Source: Gammaproteobacteria bacterium (GTDB lineage Bacteria > Gemmatimonadota > Gemmatimonadetes > Longimicrobiales > Gaopeijiaceae). Taken from it: DNA of 64,000 bases. Below are positions 41,520 through 51,468 of this stretch, piece by piece. A model generated the notes under the pieces. The model had not been told where the DNA came from and did not search any database. It worked only from the letters and a program-made list of their open reading frames with translations. Location: positions 124,001-188,000 of the forward strand of contig JAPPJO010000088.1 in NCBI GenBank assembly GCA_028820325.1, in the 5' to 3' direction. The stretch's first letter is position 1; the number at the start of each line of letters is the position of its first letter. Both the position numbers and the translations under genes were made by a program.

Positions 41520-41580
41520 CCCGCGCCTCCCGCATCAGCCGCCCCGGACGGTGTGGCCCCCTGTCCCCGTGCCCGGACCA

Positions 41581-43419
41581 TCACTCGACCGTGACCGACT
41601 TGGCCAGGTTGCGGGGCTGGTCCACGTCGCAGCCCCGCAGGACGGCGATGTGGTAGGCGAGCAGTTGAAGCGGCACCGTCGTGAGCACGGGGCGCAGGAA
41701 GGGCAGCGTGTCCGGCACCCGGATGACGTGATCCACCTTGTCCTCGAGCTCCGAGTTGCCCTCGCTGACGACGGCGATCACGCGCGCGCTCCTCGCCTTT
41801 ACCTCTTCGATGTTGGAGACGACCTTCGGATAGACGGGGTCGCTCGGAGCCAGGATCACGACCGGCATGGCCTCGTCGATCAGCGCGATCGGCCCATGCT
41901 TCATCTCGGCCGCGGGATAGCCTTCGGCGTGGATGTAGCTCACTTCCTTGAGCTTGAGCGCCCCCTCCAGCGCCACCGGAAACTGGTAGCCGCGGCCCAG
42001 ATAGAGGAAGTTGGGCGCGTCCTTGTAGGTGCGCGCCAGCTCCAGAATGGAATCGTTCAGCTTCAGGACCTCCTCCACCTGTCCCGGAAGGGCCTGCATG
42101 GCCTGGACGACGCGGCGCCCGCCCAGCAGCGAGATCTGCCTGTGCCGTCCCATCCACAGGGCGAACAGCGCCAGCACCATGAGCTGGCTGGTGAAGGCCT
42201 TGGTGGACGCCACCCCCACCTCGGGTCCGGCGTGCAGGTGGCAGCCGAAGGCGGTCTCGCGCGCGATGGACGAGCCCACCACGTTGACGATGCCCATGGT
42301 GCGGGCTCCCCTGCGGCGAGCCTCGCGCAACGCGGCCAGCGTGTCGGCGGTCTCTCCGGACTGGCTGATCGCGACCACCAGGGTGCGCTCGTCCAGAACC
42401 GGGTTCTTGTAGCGGAACTCCGACGCGTACTCGACTTCGACGGGTATGCGCGCGAGATCCTCGAGCATGTACTCGCCGATCAGCGCGGCGTGCCAACTGG
42501 TTCCGCACGCCGTCATCACCACGCGATCCAGCGAGAGCAACTCCTCCCGGTGCCGCTCGATCCCGCCCAGGCGAGCCATTCCGTCGGCCTCCAGCAGCCG
42601 CCCCCGAAGCACGTCGCGCAGACTGCGCGGCTGCTCGAAGATCTCCTTCAGCATGAAGTGCTCGAAGCCGCCGCGCTCGATGGCGGACAGGTCCCACGTC
42701 ACCTGATGCACGGAGCGGCGCACCGTCCCCCGTCCCATATGGTAGATCCGGTAGCCGGTGCGCTCGAGCTTTGCGTAGTCCCCGTCCGCGAGGTAGACGA
42801 CGTCGCGCGTCTGGGCCACCACGGCGGCCGCGTCGGAGCCCACCAGGTACTGGCCCGAAGCTCCCACGCCGAGCAGGAGCGGGCTCCCCTGGCGCGCCGC
42901 GACCAGCTTGTCCGGCTCGTGCGCGGAGATCGCCGCGATGCCGTAGGTGCCCTCGACCCGTTCCAGCGCAAGCGCCAGGGCTTCCTCCAGCGGAGATCCC
43001 TCTCTGAGGAAGAAGTCGACCAGGTGCACCACGACTTCGGTGTCGGTATCGCTCCGGAAGCGGTACCCTCGCGCCTCTAGCCGTCGCCTGAGCAGGCCTG
43101 CGTTTTCGATGATGCCGTTGTGGACGAGCGCCACGCCACCGTCCTGACTGACATGAGGATGGGCGTTGCGCTCGGTCGGGGCCCCGTGGGTGGCCCAGCG
43201 CGTATGGGCGATGCCGCAGCTCCCCCCCAGCGTGTCGCGGCCGATGGCCGCTTCCACCTGCCCCAGCTTGCCAGCCCGCTTCACCACGCTCAGCCGGGCG
43301 TCACCGTTGATCACTGCGAGACCGGCCGAGTCGTATCCGCGGTACTCGAGGCGGCGGAGGCCTTCGAGCAGCACGGGGGTCGCGTCACCGGGACCCACGT
43401 ATCCCACTATGCCACACAT
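41581..43419 (-). CDS. glmS: Glutamine-fructose-6-phosphate aminotransferase (isomerising)
   Basis: 612-residue GlmS, the first committed enzyme of UDP-GlcNAc synthesis. N-terminal glutaminase begins MCGIVGYVG with the catalytic Cys2, and contains HTRWATHGAPTERNAHPH near 72-89 and HNGIIEN near 97. Two SIS isomerase domains follow (MTACGTSWHAALIGEY near 300, ISQSGETADTLAAL near 345) and the C-terminus ends KSVTVE as in the family. AAGGA lies unusually close to the ATG. glmM is the gene just upstream, giving consecutive pathway steps in one block. Confidence 0.97.
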   Translation of the reverse strand: MCGIVGYVGPGDATPVLLEGLRRLEYRGYDSAGLAVINGDARLSVVKRAGKLGQVEAAIGRDTLGGSCGIAHTRWATHGAPTERNAHPHVSQDGGVALVHNGIIENAGLLRRRLEARGYRFRSDTDTEVVVHLVDFFLREGSPLEEALALALERVEGTYGIAAISAHEPDKLVAARQGSPLLLGVGASGQYLVGSDAAAVVAQTRDVVYLADGDYAKLERTGYRIYHMGRGTVRRSVHQVTWDLSAIERGGFEHFMLKEIFEQPRSLRDVLRGRLLEADGMARLGGIERHREELLSLDRVVMTACGTSWHAALIGEYMLEDLARIPVEVEYASEFRYKNPVLDERTLVVAISQSGETADTLAALREARRRGARTMGIVNVVGSSIARETAFGCHLHAGPEVGVASTKAFTSQLMVLALFALWMGRHRQISLLGGRRVVQAMQALPGQVEEVLKLNDSILELARTYKDAPNFLYLGRGYQFPVALEGALKLKEVSYIHAEGYPAAEMKHGPIALIDEAMPVVILAPSDPVYPKVVSNIEEVKARSARVIAVVSEGNSELEDKVDHVIRVPDTLPFLRPVLTTVPLQLLAYHIAVLRGCDVDQPRNLAKSVTVE

Positions 43420-43483
43420 TTCCTTGTCGATGATGGTGTCGTTCGGAAGCCCCTGCGGCCGCCAGCCAGCCTCCCCGCGGGTG

Positions 43484-44902
43484 TCACCGGGAAGCTACCG
43501 CGCGCGCATCCCGGTGGGAACGCGCCAGCCGGGAAAGCTCGCCGCGCGCCTCCTCCACGAGCGCCCTCGCCCGCGGCCCCGCCCGCGCTTCCGCGATCAG
43601 CCGCACCACCGGCTCCGTTCCGGAGGGCCGCACGTGCAGCCACTCGCGGCGGTCCGGCCAGGTGAGCCGCAGCCCGTCGGTGCGGTCCCGGTCGGCGCCG
43701 GGCCAGCGTTGCCGCAGGCGGGCGTACGCGGCCTCCAGCGCCTCCCTGGGAAAGGCGACCTTGTGCTTCACGATGCGGTAGGCCGGATAGCGGGCGATGG
43801 CGGCGGCCAGCGAGAGCCGTTCGTCGCGCAGATGCTGAAGCACGAGCGCGGCGCCGACCAGCGCATCCCGCGTGTGGTGCAGCGCGGGCACGACCACGCC
43901 GCCGTTCCCTTCCCCGCCCACCACGGCTCCCTCCGCCAGCATGCGGCGCACAACGTTGATCTCGCCCACGGGCGCGCGCAGTGTCTTCGCCCCGGCCGCG
44001 GCCGCGGCATCCTCGACCACCTGGCTGGTGGAGAGGTTGGTCACCACGAGGCCCGGACGCCGACGGGTCACGGCCGCGGCCGCCAGAGCCAGGGTGAAGT
44101 CCTCGCCCACGGGGGCACCGGTCTCGTCCACCAGGGACAGGCGGTCAACGTCGGGGTCCACCGCCATCCCCAGGTCGGCGCCGGTGTCCCGCACGAGCGC
44201 GCCCAGAGCCCCCAGGTTCTCCGCCGTGGGCTCGGGATCGCGCGGAAAGCGCCCGTCCATCTCCAACCCGATGCCGTGCACCCGGCACCCCAGCCGCTCC
44301 AGCAGCTCCGGCATGACCGCACCCCCCGCCCCGTGAACGCAGTCGAGCGCCACGGAGAAACCCCGTGCGCGCAACGCGGCAACCTCCACGAAGGGCAGGT
44401 CCAGCACCGCCTGCAGATGCCGCTCCGCCGCCCCCTCGTCCCGCGTCACCTCACCGACCCGATCCCACGGCGCGCGCGGAATCTCCTCCGCGAGCAGCTC
44501 GCGAAATCGGGCCATCCCGGGTGCGTCCAAGAACACTCCCTCGGCGGTAGCGAACTTGAGGGCGTTCCACTCCGCCCGGTTGTGGCTTGCCGTGACCGCG
44601 ATCCCGCCTGCCGCCCCGGCGTCGCGAACCGCCATCATGAGCGTCGGGGTGGGGACGATGCCGATGTCGACCACGTCGCACCCCACCGACGCCAGTCCGG
44701 CTCCGGCGGCCGCCGCGAGCATGGGCCCGGAAGTCCGCGAGTCGCGTCCCAGCATCACGGAACGCTCGCCGCCCTCGGTGCGCAGGAATGCGCCGTACGC
44801 CGCGGCAAGCGCCGTGACCAGTTCGGGCGTGAGCGGATCTCCCGCCCGGCCCCGGAAACCCGAGACGCTCACCATGAGATCGGGCGGAAGAACGATTGGC
44901 AT
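43484..44902 (-). CDS. glmM: Phosphoglucosamine mutase (phosphohexomutase family)
   Basis: 472-residue alpha-D-phosphohexomutase. The phosphoserine loop is VTASHNRAEWNALKF near 96-110, the metal loop DPDVDRLSLVDETG near 240-253, the sugar-binding GGEGNGGVVVP near 322 and the phosphate-binding RPSGTEPVVRL near 430-440. Adjacent glmS favours GlmM over phosphomannomutase, though the family overlaps. ATG 44902 has GGGGAGG about ten bases upstream. Divergent from the PLP-enzyme gene; the 139-base intergenic region shows no convincing promoter. Confidence 0.9.
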   Translation of the reverse strand: MPIVLPPDLMVSVSGFRGRAGDPLTPELVTALAAAYGAFLRTEGGERSVMLGRDSRTSGPMLAAAAGAGLASVGCDVVDIGIVPTPTLMMAVRDAGAAGGIAVTASHNRAEWNALKFATAEGVFLDAPGMARFRELLAEEIPRAPWDRVGEVTRDEGAAERHLQAVLDLPFVEVAALRARGFSVALDCVHGAGGAVMPELLERLGCRVHGIGLEMDGRFPRDPEPTAENLGALGALVRDTGADLGMAVDPDVDRLSLVDETGAPVGEDFTLALAAAAVTRRRPGLVVTNLSTSQVVEDAAAAAGAKTLRAPVGEINVVRRMLAEGAVVGGEGNGGVVVPALHHTRDALVGAALVLQHLRDERLSLAAAIARYPAYRIVKHKVAFPREALEAAYARLRQRWPGADRDRTDGLRLTWPDRREWLHVRPSGTEPVVRLIAEARAGPRARALVEEARGELSRLARSHRDARAVASR

Positions 44903-45041
44903 GGCTGGCGAACCTCCCCGGTGGGCGGCGGGACTCGCCCGGCGCCTCGCCGCTCCCGGTGCTCGGGCGGATTCATGCACGGACTGCTACATTCGGGCCT
45001 GTGACCGCTGTCCAGAACCCCTTCGGACGCATTCGGGATCC

Positions 45042-46226
45042 ATGACCCAACCCTTTGCAGGGACGCAATCGCCCGAACCTCGGCTCGCGACGCTCGCGAT
45101 TCACGGGGGACAGGCGCCCGAGCCGCTCACCGGCTCCATAATGCCCCCGATCTTCCAGACCTCGACCTATGTACAGCCGGGACTGGACCAGGGATGGCCC
45201 TGGGAGTACGCCCGTGTCCAGAACCCTACCCGCGAAGCCCTCGAACGCAACGTCGCGGCTCTGGAAGGGGGGTCCCACGGCATCGCCTTCGCGAGCGGGA
45301 TGGCCGCCATCGACTGTGTGGCCCGCCTGCTGTCGGCCGGCGACCACGTGGTCTGCGAGGAGAACACCTACGGCGGGACGACGCGGCTGGCCACGCAGGT
45401 GCTGAACCGGGCCGGCCTCTCCTTCTCCTTCGTGGACTCGCGCGATCCGCAGCGGATCCGCGACGCGCTCCGGCCGAACACGCGGCTGGTCCTGCTCGAG
45501 ACCCCCACCAACCCCATGATGCGCCTGTGCGACCTGCGCGCGGCCGCCGACGCGACCCGCGACGCCGGGGTTCTCCTGTGTGTCGACAACACCTTCGCGA
45601 CGCCCGTCAACCAGCGCCCGCACGAGACGGGCGCGGACATCGTGATGCACTCGACCACCAAGTACCTCAACGGCCACAGCGACATCATCGGCGGCGTTCT
45701 CACGGTGCGCGACCCCGACCTGGACGAACGGCTGCGCTTCCTGCGCAAGTCGACCGGCGCGGTGCCCGGCCCCATGGACTGCTGGCTCTGTCTGCGCGGC
45801 ACAAAGACCCTCCATGTGCGCATGCGCGAACACAACGCCAACGGGCTGGCGGTGGCGCGCTTCCTGGAGGCTCATCCGACCGTTGAAGAGGTGCACTATC
45901 CGGGCCTTTCCTCCCATCCGCAGCACGAACTGGCCGCGCGCCAGATGACCGGGTTCAGCGGCATGGTGTCCGTCACCCTGCCGACCGAAGACGCGGTGCG
46001 GCGGCTGGTGGAGGGCACGCGCATTTTTGCACTTGCGGAAAGCCTGGGAGGTGTGGAGTCGCTCATCTCGGTGCCCGCGCTCATGACTCACGCGTCGGTA
46101 CCGCGCGAGCGCAGGGAGGAGATGGGGGTAAGCGGCCGCGTGGTGCGGCTGTCGGTGGGAATCGAGGACCCGCAAGACCTGCTCGAAGATCTCGGCCGGG
46201 CCCTTGGGCGCGGACCTGGCGGGTGA
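45042..46226 (+). CDS. Cystathionine gamma-synthase/gamma-lyase family PLP enzyme
   Basis: 394-residue Cys/Met metabolism PLP enzyme. Seen: PPIFQTSTYV at 35-44, YARVQNPTREALE near 56-68 (substrate and PLP phosphate from the neighbouring subunit), FASGMAAI near 83-90, and the Schiff-base lysine K207 in MHSTTKYLNGHSD. It could act as MetB, MetC or gamma-lyase; the sequence alone does not separate these, so no symbol is given. ATG 45042 has only a weak Shine-Dalgarno. Followed after 144 bases by the M48 peptidase. Confidence 0.9.
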   Translation: MTQPFAGTQSPEPRLATLAIHGGQAPEPLTGSIMPPIFQTSTYVQPGLDQGWPWEYARVQNPTREALERNVAALEGGSHGIAFASGMAAIDCVARLLSAGDHVVCEENTYGGTTRLATQVLNRAGLSFSFVDSRDPQRIRDALRPNTRLVLLETPTNPMMRLCDLRAAADATRDAGVLLCVDNTFATPVNQRPHETGADIVMHSTTKYLNGHSDIIGGVLTVRDPDLDERLRFLRKSTGAVPGPMDCWLCLRGTKTLHVRMREHNANGLAVARFLEAHPTVEEVHYPGLSSHPQHELAARQMTGFSGMVSVTLPTEDAVRRLVEGTRIFALAESLGGVESLISVPALMTHASVPRERREEMGVSGRVVRLSVGIEDPQDLLEDLGRALGRGPGG

Positions 46227-46370
46227 TGGCCTTCCGGAAATACGGCGGAATACGTGCCGAAACCTCGGTTCAGGGCAGGGCGTACGAGAACCGACCACGG
46301 CGGGGGGTAGCCCGGCGCGGTCAACACGAATACGAGGACGCCGGCAGGCGTCCGCCAAAGGAGAATCACC

Positions 46371-47399
46371 ATGGACGGTTCTGACGCAGACCGTGCAGGC
46401 GGCGCGGCCGAGAACGCCAATGGAAACGGGGGCGCGCCCCACGCAAACGCGCGCCGCATCCTCACCAGCATCTCGTCGCGCTCGTGGGAACATCCCGCGG
46501 ATCGCGCGGCGCTGGCGGCGCTGCGCAAGCTCCCCGTCTTCGACGAAGTCCTGAAAACCCTCTTCGGCTTCTTCGGCGAGAAGCCCATCCGGCTCGCCTT
46601 CCAGGCAAACGCCCTGCGGGTGAGCGAGCGCCAGTACGGGCACATCTACGAGCGTTACCGGGACATCGTGGAGACGCTGGACACCGAGGAGTACCCCCTC
46701 TACGTCTCCCAGACGCCCATCGCCAATGCCGGCGCCTACGGCATGGACCAGCCCTTCATCATCCTCAACTCGGGGACGGTCCTGATCCTGAACGATGACG
46801 AGCTGTCGTTCATACTGGGCCATGAAGTGGGCCACATCATGAGCGGCCACGTGCTCTACCGCACAATGATGGTGCTGTTGATCCAGCTTGCCAGCCTCGG
46901 GTTCCCGATCGTCGGACTCGCCGCACGGGCCGTGCTCATGGGGCTGCTGGAGTGGTCCCGCAAGAGCGAGCTCTCCTCGGACCGCGCCGGACTGGTCTCC
47001 ATCCAGGACGCGGATGTAGCCATGACCGCCATGATGAAGATGGCGGGCGGCGGCACCTCTTCGGACCTCGATCTCGGCGAGTTCGTGCGTCAGGCCGAGG
47101 ACTACCGCGAGGGCGGAGATGTGGCCGACCACGTCTTCAAGGTGCTCAACCTGCTCGGCGTCACCCATCCGTTCTGGGTCCTGCGGCTTTCCGAGATACG
47201 GAGCTGGATCGAGAGCGGCGAGTACGACCGTATCGTGGCGGGAGAGTACCCTCGCCGCGACGACCCCGACCCGTCCTACCGCGACGACATTTCCTCGGCG
47301 GCCGACGCCTACGCGGAGGAGGCCCGCAGCTTCATCGGATCCATGCGCGGAGCGGCCCGCAGGATGGGCGACTCGATACGGGACAACATCCGCAGATAG
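46371..47399 (+). CDS. M48 family metallopeptidase
   Basis: 342-residue zinc peptidase of the M48 (Ste24/HtpX/BepA) family. The zinc site HEVGH is at 151-155 and the third ligand E200 with D204 in KSELSSDRAG. A hydrophobic stretch (MMVLLIQLASLGFPIVGLAARAVL, two segments) at ~166-192 probably contacts the membrane; no signal peptide, so the active site is likely cytoplasmic. Residues 1-30 are Gly/Asn/Ala-rich. AAAGGAG precedes the ATG; a small perfect hairpin (GACGCC-GGCA-GGCGTC, 46337-46352) sits just before it. Substrate unknown. Confidence 0.9.
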   Translation: MDGSDADRAGGAAENANGNGGAPHANARRILTSISSRSWEHPADRAALAALRKLPVFDEVLKTLFGFFGEKPIRLAFQANALRVSERQYGHIYERYRDIVETLDTEEYPLYVSQTPIANAGAYGMDQPFIILNSGTVLILNDDELSFILGHEVGHIMSGHVLYRTMMVLLIQLASLGFPIVGLAARAVLMGLLEWSRKSELSSDRAGLVSIQDADVAMTAMMKMAGGGTSSDLDLGEFVRQAEDYREGGDVADHVFKVLNLLGVTHPFWVLRLSEIRSWIESGEYDRIVAGEYPRRDDPDPSYRDDISSAADAYAEEARSFIGSMRGAARRMGDSIRDNIRR

Positions 47400-47415
47400 C
47401 CCCGGGATCACTGGC

Positions 47416-48693
47416 ATGCGCATTCTGATCGTCGGCAACGGCGGGCGGGAGCACGCCCTGCTCTGGAAGCTCCGTCGGGACGCGCCCGCCGCCGGCTTTT
47501 ACGCGACGCGCCCCAACGCCGGGATGGCCGGGACGGCACGGGCGGTCGACATTTCGCCGACGGACGTGGGGGCGCTGACTTCCTGGGCGGAGTCGCACCG
47601 GATGGACCTGGTGGTGATCGGCCCGGAAGTCCCGCTCGCGCTCGGCCTCGCGGACCGCCTGGAGGCCGCGGGCGTGCCCGCCTTCGGGCCCTGGCGGGCG
47701 GCGGCGCGCATCGAATCGAGCAAGGCCTTCGCGAAGGACCTCATGAGCGCCGCGGGCGTGCCCACGGCCGACTACCGCGTCTTCACCGACGCGGCGCGGG
47801 CCGAAGCGCATGTGGCGGAGGCAGGCGGGCCGTGCGTGGTGAAGGCCTCCGGCCTGGCGGCGGGAAAGGGCGCGATCGTGTGCGACGATCCGGACGAGGC
47901 CTGCGTCGCCATCCGGCAGATGCTGGTGGAGGGAAGCATGGGCGATGCCGGACGCGAGGTCGTGATCGAGGAGCGCATGACCGGCGAGGAACTCAGCGTC
48001 TTCGCCCTCGCCGACGGGGAGCGGGCGATCCCGCTGGTGGCTTCGCAGGATCACAAGCGGGTCGGAGAGGGCGACACCGGACCCAACACCGGCGGCATGG
48101 GGGCGTACGCGCCGGTCTCGCTGGCCACCGACAACCTGATCGCGCGGGTCGGCGACGAAGTCCTCGATCCCGTGCTGCAGGCCCTCGCCGAGGCGGGCTG
48201 TCCGTTCCGCGGGCTCCTCTACGCCGGCCTGATGCTTACCGACGAGGGTCCCAGAGTGGTCGAGTTCAACTGCCGCTTCGGGGACCCCGAAACCCAGGTC
48301 GTACTTCCTCTGCTGGAGGGGTCGCTGCTGGACCCGATGATGGCGATTGCCGACGGGAGCGGTCTCCCGGGACACCGTGCCGGCACCGCCGGGGGAGCCG
48401 CGGTCACGACGGTGCTGGCGGCCGAAGGATATCCCGGGTCCTACCGGACGGGCGCGGCCATGGAGATCCCGGAGTCTCTCGCGGACGACCCCGACGTGCT
48501 TCTCTTCCACGCGGGCACCCGGCGCCACGAAGGTGCGGTGCTGACCGCGGGAGGCCGCGTGCTCGCCGCGACCGGGCTCGGCCGCACGCTGGCGGAGGCC
48601 GCCGAGCGTTCTCGGCGCGCCGCGCGCGAGATCCGTTTTGAAGGCAGGTACTTCCGGTCCGACATCGGATGGCGCGAGATGGCGCGAAGCTGA
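47416..48693 (+). CDS. purD: Phosphoribosylamine-glycine ligase (GAR synthetase)
   Basis: 425-residue ATP-grasp enzyme, second step of purine synthesis. [17 protein letters not shown] at ~3-19 is the family start; [14 protein letters not shown] near 74; ATP-grasp [15 protein letters not shown] near 140-155; the metal-binding [10 protein letters not shown] near 220 and [18 protein letters not shown] near 280-297. Starts at ATG 16 bases after the M48 gene. No other pur genes nearby. Confidence 0.97.
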   Translation: MRILIVGNGGREHALLWKLRRDAPAAGFYATRPNAGMAGTARAVDISPTDVGALTSWAESHRMDLVVIGPEVPLALGLADRLEAAGVPAFGPWRAAARIESSKAFAKDLMSAAGVPTADYRVFTDAARAEAHVAEAGGPCVVKASGLAAGKGAIVCDDPDEACVAIRQMLVEGSMGDAGREVVIEERMTGEELSVFALADGERAIPLVASQDHKRVGEGDTGPNTGGMGAYAPVSLATDNLIARVGDEVLDPVLQALAEAGCPFRGLLYAGLMLTDEGPRVVEFNCRFGDPETQVVLPLLEGSLLDPMMAIADGSGLPGHRAGTAGGAAVTTVLAAEGYPGSYRTGAAMEIPESLADDPDVLLFHAGTRRHEGAVLTAGGRVLAATGLGRTLAEAAERSRRAAREIRFEGRYFRSDIGWREMARS

Positions 48694-48766
48694 CTTCTCC
48701 TCCGATCCCGGAGCCGGACGACACCCGGCGGTCCAACTCCAACAATCCAGGTCAACAAGGGAAACC

Positions 48767-49075
48767 ATGATCATTACAACCACGCCAACGCTGGAAGGAC
48801 GCCCGGTGCGCGACTACCTCGGCATCGTCACCGGCGAGGCGATCATCGGCGCCAACATCTTCAAGGATCTGTTCGCGGCCGTCCGCGATGTCGTGGGCGG
48901 GCGCTCCAACGCATACGAGCGCGCGCTGAGCGATGCCCGCGCGCATGCCCTCCGCGAGATGGCCGAGCGCGCCGCCGACCGGGGCGCCAACGCAGTCGTG
49001 TCCGTCGATCTTGACTACGAGGTGATCAACAACATGCTCATGGTGACCGCCGCGGGCACCGCCGTGGAAACCTGA
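48767..49075 (+). CDS. YbjQ/UPF0145 family protein
   Basis: 102-residue YbjQ family protein, a small pentamer-forming domain found in most bacteria with no agreed function. Conserved core: [24 protein letters not shown] (two blocks, GIVTGEAI and GANIFKD), the central GGRSNAYE near 47 and [19 protein letters not shown] near 69-85. AAGGG precedes the ATG with good spacing. 73 bases after purD. Confidence 0.93.
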   Translation: MIITTTPTLEGRPVRDYLGIVTGEAIIGANIFKDLFAAVRDVVGGRSNAYERALSDARAHALREMAERAADRGANAVVSVDLDYEVINNMLMVTAAGTAVET

Positions 49076-49117
49076 GCGTCACCGCCCCGTCCCCCACCTC
49101 CAGCCGCCGGAGTCAGC

Positions 49118-49948
49118 CTGCCGGAGCTTCCTGAAGCGGAGACGATCGCGCGCGGCCTCACGCCGCATCTCACCGGCCGGATGATCTCCGGCGTGCGGGT
49201 GCGCCGCCCCGATCTGCTGTCGGAGCCGGCTGGCGCCTTCGCCCGCGGGATGGCCGGCGCCGAGATCGACCAGGTGGGCAGACGGGGCAAGAACGTGGTC
49301 TGGTTCTGCTTCCCGGACACGGTTCTGGTCATCAACCTGGGGATGACCGGCCGCCTTCTGTTTCATCCGCGCGGCGACCCCACCCCGCTCCCCATCCACA
49401 CCGGCGTCACCTTCGATCTGGCCGGCGGCGACGCGGCCGTCTACAGCGACGTGCGCCGATTCGGGCGGTTGCGGCGCTTTTCCGGCCGCTCCTGGCGGCG
49501 CTGGTCGCGCACGCTGGGGGTTGAACCGCTGGGCCGTTCCTTCACGGCCCGGCGCCTGGCGGCCGAACTCGCCCGCTCCCGCTCACCGATCCGATCGTGG
49601 CTGCTCGATCAGCGGCGCGTGGCCGGAATCGGGAACATCTATGCCAACGAGGCGCTGTTTCTCGCCGGCATCCATCCGGCCCTGCCGGCGCGGGCGATTC
49701 CGGCGGCGAAGGTCGCGCCGCTGCACCGAGCCATACGAAGAGTACTGCGGGCCGCCATCGCCGCCTGCGGCACGACCCTGCGGGACTACCGCGACCCTGC
49801 CGGGCTGGAAGGATCGTTCGGTCCCCGTCTGGTGATATACGGTCGAGAAGGTCAGCCCTGCGTGAAGTGTCCAAGGGTTGTCCTGAGGACGGTGATCGGC
49901 AACCGATCGGCGTTCCACTGCCCCCACTGCCAGCCGCCACCTCAATGA
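49118..49948 (+). CDS. mutM: Formamidopyrimidine-DNA glycosylase, CTG start
   Basis: 276-residue Fpg/MutM that removes 8-oxoguanine. The catalytic N-terminus PELPE (Pro2, Glu3) is encoded directly after a CTG at 49118, with GGAG five bases before it. The YbjQ TGA is the in-frame stop upstream, and no ATG, GTG or TTG occurs in between; the first ATG (49181, residue 22) would delete the essential proline. Also seen: GRRGKN with Lys58, LGMTGRL near 80, helix-two-turn-helix GIGNIYANEAL and a zinc finger with C248, C251, C268 and C271. Family length is normal. Stop overlaps the next gene (ATGA). Confidence 0.92.
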   Translation: MPELPEAETIARGLTPHLTGRMISGVRVRRPDLLSEPAGAFARGMAGAEIDQVGRRGKNVVWFCFPDTVLVINLGMTGRLLFHPRGDPTPLPIHTGVTFDLAGGDAAVYSDVRRFGRLRRFSGRSWRRWSRTLGVEPLGRSFTARRLAAELARSRSPIRSWLLDQRRVAGIGNIYANEALFLAGIHPALPARAIPAAKVAPLHRAIRRVLRAAIAACGTTLRDYRDPAGLEGSFGPRLVIYGREGQPCVKCPRVVLRTVIGNRSAFHCPHCQPPPQ

Positions 49949-51468
49949 CCAGCACCGAGCGAGCTGCCGGGATTCTCGCGACCGCGGTCCTCGTATCGCT
50001 CGGTGCGCCTCCCGAGCTAGCCTCGGGCCAGGACGGCATCGTGGTTCCCGACCTGCCCGTGCACGAGTTGACGCTCGACAACGGGCTGCGGCTCATCGTC
50101 CTCCCAAGGCCATCGGCGCCGACCGTGGCGTTCGTCGTCGAGTACGCGGTCGGGGGCGTCAACGAGACCCTCGGGTCGACCGGCACGGCCCACCTGCTCG
50201 AGCACATGCTCTTCAAGGGCACAACCACGGTGGGCACCCGCGACGTGGAAGCCGAACTCGATCTCTTCGCGCGCATGGACGCCGCCCACGACTCCCTGCT
50301 GTTCGAGTCGTCCGCCACCGCCCCCGACACCGCCCGCCTCAGGACGCTCCGGGAGCGCGTCGCCACCTACGAGGGTCAGGCGCAGGCCCCGGTGGTCTCC
50401 AACGAGTTCAGCCGCATCCTCACGAGAAACGGAGCCCGCAACCTCAACGCGACCACCTCCTCCGAGGCTACCACCTATTTCGTGGAACTCCCGGCCAACC
50501 GGGCCAAGATGTGGTTCCTGCTCGAGAGCGACCGGGCGCACAACCCTGTCTTCCGGGAATTCTACACCGAGCGCGACGTGGTCATGGAGGAGCGCCGCAC
50601 CCGCGTGGATACCAACCCGGGGGGCCTGCTCTACGAGGTCCACCTGGGGACGGCGTTCCTGATGCATCCGTACGGGGTCCCGGTGGTCGGGTACATGTCG
50701 GACCTGGAGCGGCTGTCGCGCCACGACGTGGAGGAATACCACCGCCGCTACTACGGCGCCCGCAATGCCGTGGTCGCCATCGTGGGCGACGTGGCGCCGG
50801 ATTCGATCACGGCCTGGGCGCGCGACTACCTCGGCGACATCCGTCCCGGCGATCCCCCTCCTCCCGTGCTCGCCGTCGAGCCTCCGCAGCGGGGCGAGCG
50901 CCGGGTGGAACTGGTGATGGACGCCGAGCCGCAGCTGCGGGTGGGTTGGCATACGGTGAGCGGTCATCACCCGGACAGTCCGGCGCTCACCATGCTGGCG
51001 TCCGTGCTGTCGGGACGGCGCACCGCCCGCCTCTACCGCCGCCTGATCACGCAGGACCGTCTGGCCGTCTCGGTCACCGCGTCCACCATCCCCGGATCAC
51101 GCTTCCCCGGACAGTTCGTCGTGCACGTAACCCCGCGCGCGCCGAGCACCCCCGCGCAGATCGAAGCCGCCCTCTACGAAGAACTCGAGCGTCTGGCGCT
51201 GGAACCGCCCGAACAGAGGGAACTGCAGCGCGTGCGCAACCAGCTGGTGGCATCCGGCGTGCGGCGCCTGCAGTCCAACCTGGGACTCGCGCTCCAGCTC
51301 GCCAGCTCGGTCATCCGGTACGGAGACTGGCGGACCACGTTCGAACGGACCGCGCTGCTCTACGACGTCCAGCCCGCCGACGTGCAGCGCGTGGTGCGAA
51401 CCTACTTCACGCGCGACAACCGAACCGTCGCCACCCTCGTGAAGAGCACCGGGGAAACCGACCCGTGA
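49945..51468 (+). CDS. Secreted M16 zinc peptidase (active-site subunit)
   Basis: 507-residue insulinase-family peptidase with an N-terminal signal peptide (~1-28, cleavage near ASG). The inverted zinc motif HLLEH is at 83-87, and the downstream glutamate lies in ERDVVMEERR near 215. The duplicated C-terminal half has RLYRRLITQDRLAVSV near 365. It probably acts in the periplasm with the next protein as a heterodimer. ATG overlaps the mutM stop (ATGA), and its own stop overlaps the next start (GTGA). Confidence 0.92.
   Translation: MTSTERAAGILATAVLVSLGAPPELASGQDGIVVPDLPVHELTLDNGLRLIVLPRPSAPTVAFVVEYAVGGVNETLGSTGTAHLLEHMLFKGTTTVGTRDVEAELDLFARMDAAHDSLLFESSATAPDTARLRTLRERVATYEGQAQAPVVSNEFSRILTRNGARNLNATTSSEATTYFVELPANRAKMWFLLESDRAHNPVFREFYTERDVVMEERRTRVDTNPGGLLYEVHLGTAFLMHPYGVPVVGYMSDLERLSRHDVEEYHRRYYGARNAVVAIVGDVAPDSITAWARDYLGDIRPGDPPPPVLAVEPPQRGERRVELVMDAEPQLRVGWHTVSGHHPDSPALTMLASVLSGRRTARLYRRLITQDRLAVSVTASTIPGSRFPGQFVVHVTPRAPSTPAQIEAALYEELERLALEPPEQRELQRVRNQLVASGVRRLQSNLGLALQLASSVIRYGDWRTTFERTALLYDVQPADVQRVVRTYFTRDNRTVATLVKSTGETDP

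Noticed and set aside
46337..46352. Small perfect hairpin before the M48 peptidase considered as a terminator or riboswitch
   Set aside because: Only six base pairs, no T run, and it sits directly ahead of the Shine-Dalgarno; nothing supports a specific function.
44973..47438. 821-codon minus-strand frame opposite the PLP enzyme and M48 peptidase genes
   Set aside because: No domain recognised; both plus-strand genes have catalytic motifs and Shine-Dalgarno sequences.
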